Assembly: GCA_030668565.1 (NCBI GenBank)
Contig: DAOVFD010000044.1
Span: forward strand, 1 to 8,482
Source of the DNA: Microcaldota archaeon
Lineage (GTDB): Archaea > Micrarchaeota > Micrarchaeia > Anstonellales > Bilamarchaeaceae
Direction of reading: 5' to 3'
Length of the DNA stretch: 8,482 nucleotides
Below, piece by piece: positions 1-5,296 of the stretch (position 1 is its first letter; the number at the start of each line of letters is the position of its first letter). The notes below the pieces were generated by a model. The model was not told where the DNA came from. It saw nothing but the letters and a program-made list of their open reading frames with translations, and did not search any database. The translations under genes were made by a program, and so were the position numbers.

Positions 1-1
1 T

Positions 2-343
2 AAAGCAAAACCTGTTCAGAAATCTAAAAAGAACTTGACTTCTGAGGAACAGGAAGAATTGAACGAGCAACTTATAGGAGTAGCAAAAGAAGGAGAAATC
101 GAGAAAGTAAAAGGATTGCTCGATAGAGGAGCGGATGTGAATGCTAAGGATAATGATGGAAACACGGCGCTTATAAGAGTCTCTAATGAAGATCACATGG
201 CAGACGTAATCAAACTTTTGATAAAAAATGGCGCAGACGTTAATATCACAGGCGATAATGAAAGAAATGCGCTGGATTATGCACTTGCCAGAAACGACAA
301 GAAGGCAGTCAAACTCCTCAAAAAACACGGAGCTGTTGAATAA
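2..343 (+). CDS. Ankyrin-repeat protein, 5'-truncated
   Basis: The frame is open from the left edge with no stop, so the gene very likely begins outside the window. The first internal start is a TTG at 35 with no ribosome binding site before it, and the upstream codons read as a Lys-rich stretch that continues into the protein. The visible part holds about three ankyrin units: one ending in a RGADVNAKD-type loop, one beginning DGNTALI, a second loop NGADVNITGD, and a C-terminal half unit ending LLKKHGA. Ankyrin repeats bind other proteins and carry no enzyme activity themselves, so the partner cannot be guessed. It converges on the minus-strand operon, with only 27 nt between the two stop codons. 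The ankyrin assignment is firm; the true start and any N-terminal domain are unknown. Confidence 0.85.
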   Translation, partial: KAKPVQKSKKNLTSEEQEELNEQLIGVAKEGEIEKVKGLLDRGADVNAKDNDGNTALIRVSNEDHMADVIKLLIKNGADVNITGDNERNALDYALARNDKKAVKLLKKHGAVE

Positions 344-366
344 AAATATAAAATAAGAAAAAAAGA
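344..366 (-). terminator. Possible U-tract terminator of the minus-strand operon
   Basis: Read on the minus strand, the bases just after the stop of the 107-aa gene are rich in T, with a run of seven T near 358-364 followed by shorter T runs. Archaeal polymerases commonly stop at such U-tracts without a hairpin. There is no comparable T-run on the plus strand for the ankyrin gene. This is inferred from base composition only. Confidence 0.4.
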
Positions 367-370
367 GGAA

Positions 371-694
371 TCAGCATCCTCCTACGCCGGAAAGAGCCAT
401 TCCTGCCATTAACCCTATACCTTCATCTTTCATGATTCCTTCTTCCATAGGGTTGTTTTTGGAGACTTTCTTTGAAACGCCGTTATTGTTTTTAAGCTCG
501 GCTCTCCTGTTTACCGCTTCCATGTAACGGTCCATGTGCTCATAGGAATTGCTGCTCTGATAGAGTTCAATAAGCATCGTCAGCGCCCTTATCTGTTCAT
601 CTCTGGATTTTCCCTTAAGCAGCTTGTCTATTCTTGCTCTTGCGCTCATGTTCCTCTTTCCGTTTCCTTCAATTTTTTGTACTCTGGTACTCAT
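371..694 (-). CDS. Unknown 107-aa protein, second gene of HTH operon
   Basis: I do not recognise this protein. The start is well supported: ATG at 694-692 overlaps the stop of the upstream HTH gene as ATGA, and AGAGGTGA lies at 701-708, six bases before the ATG. Residues 1-70 are charged and predicted helical (for example an ARIDKLLKG then ALTMLIELYQ stretch), so a small helical bundle or partner-binding domain is plausible. Residues 71-92 are polar and Lys/Asn-rich. The tail is a short Gly/Met/Ala-rich hydrophobic segment that ends GVGGC, leaving a cysteine as the last residue; it is too short to be a clear membrane helix. A second ATG at codon 16 has a weaker, closer AGAGG. Coupling to a DNA-binding protein suggests a shared regulatory, plasmid-like or element-derived role, which is inference. 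Confidence 0.7.
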   Translation of the reverse strand: MSTRVQKIEGNGKRNMSARARIDKLLKGKSRDEQIRALTMLIELYQSSNSYEHMDRYMEAVNRRAELKNNNGVSKKVSKNNPMEEGIMKDEGIGLMAGMALSGVGGC

Positions 695-885
695 ATGGCT
701 TCACCTCTGGGTTCGTATGAGTTCACTACGCGCCATGCAGTCATTGTTGAGACGCCGGCAGAATCAGCAATTTTTCTAAGCCCTAAATTACTGTTCCAAT
801 AGAGTTCCAAAATTCGGTTCAGTTTTTCTTCATCAACTATCCTGGGTCTTCCTCTTGTCTGGTCGCCACCTAAAAGAGAGACCAC
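691..885 (-). CDS. Small helix-turn-helix DNA-binding protein (start uncertain)
   Basis: The 64-aa reading has a basic GRPR arm (residues 12-15) followed by a helix-turn-helix at about 21-55, with key stretches KLNRILELY, LRKIADSAGVS and TAWRVVN. This pattern matches the DNA-binding domains of Hin-type resolvases and many transposases, where GRP precedes the HTH. No catalytic domain follows, so it is a stand-alone binder or a remnant. It is translationally coupled (ATGA) to the 107-aa gene. The start is doubtful. GTG at 885-883 is the first start after an in-frame TGA at 894-892 and has no good ribosome binding site. A strong GGAGGTGA lies further up at 914-921, next to a TTG (912-910) whose frame is the same but is cut by that TGA. 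The gene may therefore be 5'-mutated, reinitiated, or start at the GTG. Confidence 0.65.
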   Translation of the reverse strand: MVSLLGGDQTRGRPRIVDEEKLNRILELYWNSNLGLRKIADSAGVSTMTAWRVVNSYEPRGEAI

Positions 886-913
886 CTTTTTTCATTGTTT
901 TTTGTCACACAAT

Positions 914-921
914 TCACCTCC
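914..921 (-). promoter_or_regulatory. Strong Shine-Dalgarno sequence without a well-placed start
   Basis: On the minus strand the bases read GGAGGTGA, the best ribosome binding site match in the window. Three other sites here (before the 107-aa gene, the surface protein and rpoH) place the start codon 9 nt after the GG. At that spacing this site meets TGA (907-905). The nearest starts are TTG 912-910, which gives a six-codon ORF, and GTG 910-908, which is followed at once by TGA. Confidence 0.6.
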
Positions 922-937
922 ATTTATCATATTGTTG

Positions 938-947
938 AGTATATACT
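938..947. promoter_or_regulatory. Perfect palindrome AGTATATACT, candidate operator or TATA element
   Basis: A 10-bp perfect palindrome sits between the divergent HTH operon and the 186-aa gene. If the minus-strand transcript uses the TATA box at 960-967, its start would be near 937, placing the palindrome over the transcription start. That is a usual site for autorepression by a small HTH protein. It could equally be a TATA-like element itself. Confidence 0.4.
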
Positions 948-959
948 AGAGAGAAAAAG

Positions 960-967
960 TTTATAAA
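960..967. promoter_or_regulatory. TATA box TTTATAAA in divergent promoter region
   Basis: TTTATAAA is palindromic and can serve either strand. On the plus strand it predicts a start near 990 and a leader of about 44 nt for the gene at 1034. On the minus strand it predicts a start near 937, just ahead of the GGAGGTGA at 914-921. A weaker TATA-like TTTTTAAA at about 1002-1009 lies 27 bp before the ATG at 1034 and could give a leaderless message instead. Confidence 0.5.
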
Positions 968-1033
968 GGCGCGTATCATAACAGAGGAAACGAGCATCTC
1001 ATTTTTAAACCTTTTGACACATAGGTAAGTTTC

Positions 1034-1594
1034 ATGCGGTTTACTGATAATGATAAAAAATTCGCGATAAAAAGGATGCTGCGCGATAACCGGGAGAGTA
1101 AGCCGTTCAAGAGACGTCTCCTGGAAGTGGGCACCGGCCTTATGTTACTTGGTATGACACTGGGCACTCCCCTCTGCTCCCCCCATGAAACCCGAAAAGT
1201 GGAAATTTCAGGGATAATGCAGATGGTCAGGGAAAACCATGGAGATGCTGATGTAAAGATAAACAAAAAAGAAGAGGTATGCATAGTCGGATGCAAAGGG
1301 CGGTCTTCAAGCGGCCCTTTCTACTGGAAAGCGGAGGCATACGAAGTTGATTTTTCTGAAGGGAAGGATTACAGGAAGGAATTTTTCGATATGCAGGGAG
1401 ATCTTATTTTCGAAGGAATTGGGGGAGAAAGTGAGAGGTGGTTCAGGAATCCGGACTGGAAGGGTGAAACACAGGTTGTGCATGTAATAAAGGTGTCAAG
1501 TGGGTCAGACAACAGCTGGTATCTTATAGACGGATACAAAGAAGAGAAAGTAGATGAAATATGGAGCAAGGCAAAAGATCAGTATGCAAAATAG
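1034..1594 (+). CDS. Unknown 186-aa protein with one N-terminal hydrophobic segment
   Basis: I do not recognise a family. The ATG at 1034 is the first start after an in-frame TAG at 1022-1024, and AGGT lies about eight bases upstream. Residues 1-28 are strongly basic, then residues 29-47 are hydrophobic and Gly/Leu-rich and end TPLC. This is the arrangement expected of a signal-anchor with the N terminus inside and the rest outside. The segment is short, so a soluble protein is not excluded. Residues 55-186 look like a compact alpha/beta domain with several Trp and Tyr residues and a possible Cys pair at 83 and 87 (CIVGC). The next gene, 40 nt downstream, encodes a secreted protease, which fits a cell-envelope role. 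This is inference from position only. Confidence 0.7.
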   Translation: MRFTDNDKKFAIKRMLRDNRESKPFKRRLLEVGTGLMLLGMTLGTPLCSPHETRKVEISGIMQMVRENHGDADVKINKKEEVCIVGCKGRSSSGPFYWKAEAYEVDFSEGKDYRKEFFDMQGDLIFEGIGGESERWFRNPDWKGETQVVHVIKVSSGSDNSWYLIDGYKEEKVDEIWSKAKDQYAK

Positions 1595-1634
1595 AAGGCA
1601 AAGAGATAAAAACATTTAATGAATTGCACTTTAC

Positions 1635-3137
1635 ATGAGCGCTAAAAAACTCTTTTTGGGATTGTTGGTGCTGCTCTCGCTTTTTTCTTTATCATGGGCA
1701 GAAACCACTTGTGAAGCGAAAGATTGTAAAGTAACGATAACAATAAAAATCGCTTTCTCCGGCGCGAATGACAGCTATATCAACGATGCAAAGAATGAGA
1801 TAGAAAGCGTATGGAACGGACAAGGACAAACGTACGGTGACTGTGACTGTCCTGTAAGTTTCAATGTAGAGACAAAGAAGATTACCGACCCGGCTCAGGT
1901 TAACTGCAATCCCGGTCCGCCAGGATATCATTGTATTATGGTTACTGATTACAACAATAATCCTCCTAGAAATCAGACGAACATGACCGGTGCAACTTTT
2001 TACATAGGATACATGTATGGAATTGCTACTGGAAACGGCGGCAACAGCCAAAAGGGTTGGTGGTCCAGTATAATGAGCAGACCGGTTGACTCCAATAAAC
2101 CAGAGGGAGAACATTACAAGGATTTTGCGCATGAGGCAGGGCATATGATGGGTCTTGAAGATTGTGATGGAGGACTCATGTGCCAGACAAGCGGGCCTAA
2201 TTCCGACCCTACACAGGACAATATCAATGAAGCTGTGGAAGAGATATGTGGTGCGAATGCCTGTCCAGACAGATGCTGCTGCGGTAATGGAAAAAAGGAT
2301 AAAGGGGAAGAATGTGACCCAATGCTAACGCCTTCAGGATGCGGTGCAGATGAGTACTGCTGCCCTATATGTTGCAGTTGCTGGGGAATGATATGTTTCC
2401 CTGAATGGGGCGAATATATGAGCCAGACAGAATGCCAGGCAAACTGTGGCACCAATGCAATGTGTTCTTATAATTACAAGACAGGATGCTGGGATTGTGT
2501 GGGGTATAATATAATTGAAGAGCCACCATACGCTGATGACAAGGTTCAACAGATAACCGATGATGCACATACGACAAGAAATGCAGAGCTTGATTCCATA
2601 AGAAATCTTTATGAGGAAGGACTGCTTGCTTTCCCAACACTTGGAGGATTTTTGGGTAATGAGAGAGCCAACATCATAATAGAAGGAAAGAATAACTATC
2701 ATGCCCTAACAGATGAGGGCGAATTGTACGAATTGGGGGGAGGAGCTATTGATGACCCGACCGTTGAGATAGTTACGGATGTGGGAACACTTGAAGAAAT
2801 TGACCAGGGGGTGCTAAGCCCGCTGCTTGCATATAAGGAAGGCAGGATAAAAATTGAAGGAGTAGGATTCTTTGGAGGAATAAAATTCTGGTTTGCTGAA
2901 TTCATGGTTGACAATTTCGTTCCTGAGGACGCTGTTGGAACGCTGGCTCCAACAGAAGAAGCAGTTGAAGAGGAAATGCCGCCTGAGGAACCGGAAGAAG
3001 GAATTAAGGAAAGACAAGATGCTGTTCCTGCAAGCGGGGAACAGTTCCCTGAGCATATTCCGGACGATACCTTGGAAGTGGAGGTTGAGTATTATGAGGA
3101 ATTTAATTTTAGTGGTGATGTTGTTTATACTGGGTAA
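1635..3137 (+). CDS. Secreted metzincin-like zinc metalloprotease, cysteine-rich
   Basis: The 500-aa precursor starts with a signal peptide (residues 1-22, Lys-Lys then a Leu-rich core ending SWA). The catalytic site is HEAGHMMGLED: His166, Glu167, His170, Gly173 and Asp176 form HExxHxxGxxD, with Glu as general base and His/His/Asp as zinc ligands. An Asp third ligand is known from snapalysin-type enzymes. GGLM (179-182) follows six residues later and fits the metzincin Met-turn. Residues 205-290 are very Cys-rich and include a CGNGKKDKGEECD stretch like the CGNG...GEECD cysteine repeats of other secreted proteins. Residues 291-435 are an unassigned domain, then an acidic Pro/Glu linker (437-455) and a short acidic tail. 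No membrane anchor is visible. There is no good ribosome binding site; a weak TATA-like ATAAAAACA at 1606-1614 lies 26 bp before the ATG, so the message may be leaderless. The 3' end overlaps the surface-protein gene by 44 nt. Confidence 0.85.
   Translation: MSAKKLFLGLLVLLSLFSLSWAETTCEAKDCKVTITIKIAFSGANDSYINDAKNEIESVWNGQGQTYGDCDCPVSFNVETKKITDPAQVNCNPGPPGYHCIMVTDYNNNPPRNQTNMTGATFYIGYMYGIATGNGGNSQKGWWSSIMSRPVDSNKPEGEHYKDFAHEAGHMMGLEDCDGGLMCQTSGPNSDPTQDNINEAVEEICGANACPDRCCCGNGKKDKGEECDPMLTPSGCGADEYCCPICCSCWGMICFPEWGEYMSQTECQANCGTNAMCSYNYKTGCWDCVGYNIIEEPPYADDKVQQITDDAHTTRNAELDSIRNLYEEGLLAFPTLGGFLGNERANIIIEGKNNYHALTDEGELYELGGGAIDDPTVEIVTDVGTLEEIDQGVLSPLLAYKEGRIKIEGVGFFGGIKFWFAEFMVDNFVPEDAVGTLAPTEEAVEEEMPPEEPEEGIKERQDAVPASGEQFPEHIPDDTLEVEVEYYEEFNFSGDVVYTG
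3080..3085 (+). promoter_or_regulatory. Ribosome binding site deciding the surface-protein start
   Basis: GGAGGT lies eight bases before the ATG at 3094, inside the end of the protease gene. The frame is open further upstream to an ATG at 2893, but that extension is the shadow of the protease's acidic tail in another frame. It has no such site and would bury the signal peptide. Confidence 0.8.
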
Positions 3138-3951
3138 TGCAAATGCATTAACCCCGCTGGATAACCTATTGGTGAACGGAACGGTTTACAACGACCTGAA
3201 CGGAGACGGAAAACTGCAGGAAGGGGAACCCGGAATCCAGTATGTAAGAATTAATGTAGTGGATGAAAATGATACAGTAATTGCATATACATCAACAAAT
3301 GAAAACGGCACCTTCAGGGTGCAGGTCTATTGCCGTCATGGAATTGATTTATGGGCAGTGCCTGAAGTACCTGAAGGAATGGAAAACACCAGAGATCCAC
3401 GTTACGAATTTTCCTGCTACAGTGGATTTACTGTTATTACCCTGTTCGGTTTCAGGGAAATACCGTGCACTAATCCTGATGATTGTAATTATAATGAAAC
3501 ATGCTCGGGTGGGACCTGCGTTCCGTTATTCTGCGCAGGTCTTGAAGGATACATAATAGAGAATCACAAATGCATAGCTATCCCTGAATGTACTGAAGAT
3601 GCGGACTGCGGGTTCGATGAGATATGCTCTGATGGCAAGTGTGTTCGTATAACTTGTCCTGAAGGCTATAAAATCGAGAACCATTCCTGTGTTTACGTTC
3701 CCCCAGAAGAACCGGAGGAAGAGGAGATTCCAGAAGAAGTTCCTGAGGAGAACGTAACAGAAGAGATCCCGGAAGAGGAGAAGCCACCTGAAGAAAACGT
3801 AACAATAGAAGTCCCTGAGGAAGAAAAACCTACGGTATCTGAAGAACCAGTGGAAGAAGAAGGGATACCTGCCATAGTGCTGGTTGCTTTGATAATCGCA
3901 GCTGCGGCAGTTGTTATTACCTACACGGTGGTCGGCAAAAAACAAACATAA
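3094..3951 (+). CDS. Membrane-anchored surface protein with Cna-B/SdrD-like domain
   Basis: Starting at ATG 3094 gives 285 aa with a clean signal peptide (1-18, ending NANA). Residues 27-80 read as an SdrD/Cna-B-like beta-sandwich, with VYNDLNGDGKLQEGE (32-44) matching the Asp/Asn calcium-binding start of that fold and a TNENGTF turn. Two similar cysteine modules follow (125-161 and 166-200), each with C-x5-C-x5-C-x4-C spacing and ending GY-x-IENH-x-C. Residues 203-256 are a Pro/Glu stalk, and 258-280 form a hydrophobic helix followed by GKKQT, a C-terminal anchor with the body outside. Several N-x-T/S sequons (NGT, NDT, NET, NVT) could be glycosylated. The gene overlaps the protease gene by 44 nt, so the two are co-transcribed and probably functionally linked as protease and surface partner, substrate or anchor. 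Confidence 0.85.
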   Translation: MRNLILVVMLFILGNANALTPLDNLLVNGTVYNDLNGDGKLQEGEPGIQYVRINVVDENDTVIAYTSTNENGTFRVQVYCRHGIDLWAVPEVPEGMENTRDPRYEFSCYSGFTVITLFGFREIPCTNPDDCNYNETCSGGTCVPLFCAGLEGYIIENHKCIAIPECTEDADCGFDEICSDGKCVRITCPEGYKIENHSCVYVPPEEPEEEEIPEEVPEENVTEEIPEEEKPPEENVTIEVPEEEKPTVSEEPVEEEGIPAIVLVALIIAAAAVVITYTVVGKKQT

Positions 3952-3952
3952 T

Positions 3953-3960
3953 TTTATAAA
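3953..3960 (+). promoter_or_regulatory. TATA box for the HEAT-repeat gene, leaderless start
   Basis: TTTATAAA is centred 27 bp before the ATG at 3984, the distance expected when transcription begins at the start codon. No ribosome binding site precedes the ATG, which agrees with a leaderless mRNA. The gene is thus likely transcribed separately from the protease/surface pair that ends at 3951. Confidence 0.65.
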
Positions 3961-3983
3961 CTGCTATATACATATATTATAAC

Positions 3984-5159
3984 ATGGGTTTAAGTTCGGT
4001 TAGGGGCGATGCTAAAAAAGATAGAAATAAAACTTCCAGAAAGGGAGATAGTACAGAACCGCTTCCTCCAGATAAAATAAAAAAGTTCGATTACGTAATT
4101 GGTGCAAGGACATTAAAAACTCTTATTGGGTTGAAGGCCAAATCCGAATTAAGGAAAATAGCAGAGAGAGGAGAACTAAAGGAAAGAAGAATTGAGGCAA
4201 TACACGGACTTGTTAAAATTGGAGATAAAGATGCCATTCCCGTTCTTGAAGAAATAGGAAAAACAGATCCAGAAGAGAAAGTTAAAAAAGAGGCGGGAGA
4301 AGCCGTACAAAAACTTAGGGGAAATGACATAAGAGCGGAACTTGAAGACATTATCAGCGATACCGCACTGGTATTTGATGCAGATGATTTTCCTGAAGTA
4401 GACTACGATGTAGAACTTGCTGAAAAGGCGGCCAAAAGAGCAGACATCAGAACATTCAAGAGAGGGAATGAATCCAAGATATACGCTGTTACAGAACTTG
4501 CACTTGGTGATGAGAGCTTTGGAATAAGGAAAAAAGCAGTTGAAGCCCTTATAGAATCCGAGATTCCTGGAGCATTGGATACTGTTGAGCTTTATCTAAG
4601 AAGCAGCGGAGAAATCATTGAAGAGGAGATGGAATTTAAGGGATATGTTCAGAGGAAATTAGAGGAAAATACCGCAAAACTTAAGGAAAAAACCGCTATT
4701 GAAACTATCGAAGCGTTCAAAAAAGGAGACAGTAGTAGATTAGAAAAGGTTACAAAACTCGCATTTGGAGATGAAAGCAAGGAAATTAAAAAAGAAGCAA
4801 TAGGTGCACTTATGGAATCCAAGGAAAAAGAGGCATTGGATGCTATTCTGCTTTTTATGATCGTAGAGGATGAAGTTGAATTAAGAAGACCTATCTTGGA
4901 AGAATTAGCTGAATTAAAATACGATAAATTCCTTCCAACTTTTCTGGAGGTAGTTGAGAATGATAAGGATGAAGGAATAAGGGCACTGATGATAGAGACT
5001 CTCTCCATGTATAGCGGTCCGAAAGTAATTGCCGCACTGGAAAACGTAGCAAAAAATGAAAACTTTAATGAAAAGAATAGAAAAAGGGCTGAAGAGGTAG
5101 TGCGTTTTCTTAAGATGATACAAAAAAGCGAAGGTCTTGCAAAAGAGGTTGAAGGGTAG
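3984..5159 (+). CDS. HEAT-repeat-like helical protein, 391 aa
   Basis: After a basic, polar N-terminal tail (1-32) the protein is almost wholly alpha-helical with the pattern of HEAT/PBS-lyase-type repeats. Examples are the stretch around 56-112 (RKIAERGELKERRIEAIHGL, then DAIPVLEEIGK), and 315-375 near the C terminus (KFLPTFLEVVEND, then KVIAALENVA). A long internal duplication is visible: residues 154-215 and 241-302 align with shared FK-(R/K)-G, LA-x-GDES and EAL/GAL-(I/M)-ES positions. Such solenoids are scaffolds for protein or nucleic-acid binding. No catalytic motif, signal peptide or membrane segment is seen, so it is cytoplasmic. It has its own promoter and is followed 20 nt later by the left outer repeat of the ATPase cassette. 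Confidence 0.75.
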   Translation: MGLSSVRGDAKKDRNKTSRKGDSTEPLPPDKIKKFDYVIGARTLKTLIGLKAKSELRKIAERGELKERRIEAIHGLVKIGDKDAIPVLEEIGKTDPEEKVKKEAGEAVQKLRGNDIRAELEDIISDTALVFDADDFPEVDYDVELAEKAAKRADIRTFKRGNESKIYAVTELALGDESFGIRKKAVEALIESEIPGALDTVELYLRSSGEIIEEEMEFKGYVQRKLEENTAKLKEKTAIETIEAFKKGDSSRLEKVTKLAFGDESKEIKKEAIGALMESKEKEALDAILLFMIVEDEVELRRPILEELAELKYDKFLPTFLEVVENDKDEGIRALMIETLSMYSGPKVIAALENVAKNENFNEKNRKRAEEVVRFLKMIQKSEGLAKEVEG

Positions 5160-5186
5160 GGTTATTTCTTCTTAACCCTGAAATCA
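5160..5186 (-). pseudogene. Fragment resembling the 3' end of trm5
   Basis: On the minus strand the bases encode IDFRVKKK and a stop, against VDFRVRK and a stop at the true end of trm5 (6649 onward). TTGATTTCAGGGT and AAATAA are shared at DNA level. The match runs straight into the left outer repeat at TTGATTTC, a block present in both partners. It is short, so chance is not excluded. Confidence 0.35.
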
Positions 5187-5251
5187 ATGACTAGTACTTT
5201 TTCGGCTTGCCTTCCAATTCCTGTTTATTGCTGAATAGACGATTTGAATGC
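5180..5251. repeat. Outer direct repeat, left copy (72 bp)
   Basis: This stretch matches 6408-6480 in the same orientation: with one gap and about eleven mismatches the identity is roughly 83%, and blocks such as TCGGCTTGCC are identical. The two copies bracket the ATPase gene. Read on the minus strand it corresponds to the 3' end of the small ORF at 6412-6615, but with a one-base deletion that breaks the frame, so it is a non-functional fragment. It lies 20 nt after the HEAT gene stop. Confidence 0.85.
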
Positions 5252-5262
5252 CCTGAAACAAA

Positions 5263-5280
5263 CCATTAAAAATTTAATGG
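5263..5280. repeat. Inverted repeat CCATTAAA-AA-TTTAATGG
   Basis: A perfect 8-bp inverted repeat with a 2-bp centre lies just before the ATPase gene. Bases 5265-5280 and 5281-5296 are also a 16-bp tandem repeat with one mismatch, and the second unit contains the ATG at 5293. The AT-rich core TTAAAAATTTAA lies 20-28 bp upstream of the ATG and could act as the TATA box, so promoter and repeat may be the same element. Confidence 0.6.
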
Positions 5281-5296
5281 ATTAGAAATTTAATGG
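5270..5296. repeat. Inner direct repeat, left copy (27 bp)
   Basis: It matches 6382-6408 at 23 of 27 positions in the same orientation, with TTAATGGATTA shared in the middle. The two copies touch the start codon and the stop codon of the ATPase gene, so the gene fills the space between them exactly. AT-rich sequence lowers the weight of the match somewhat. Confidence 0.6.

Noticed and set aside
35..37. TTG at 35 as the start of the ankyrin gene
   Set aside because: The frame is open to the window edge and no ribosome binding site precedes the TTG, so it is treated as truncated.
536..802. Plus-strand 88-codon frame opposite the HTH operon
   Set aside because: It is antisense to two coupled genes with good ribosome binding and HTH evidence, and has no recognisable protein pattern.
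2893..3093. N-terminal extension of the surface protein back to ATG 2893
   Set aside because: These codons are the protease gene read in another frame. The ATG at 3094 has a strong ribosome binding site and begins a clean signal peptide.
3094..3137. Frameshift joining protease and surface protein into one gene
   Set aside because: The second protein has its own signal peptide and ribosome binding site, so a 44-nt gene overlap is the simpler reading.
3526..3945. Long minus-strand frames opposite the Pro/Glu stalk
   Set aside because: They are produced by the repetitive GAA/CCT codons of the surface protein and have no start signals.
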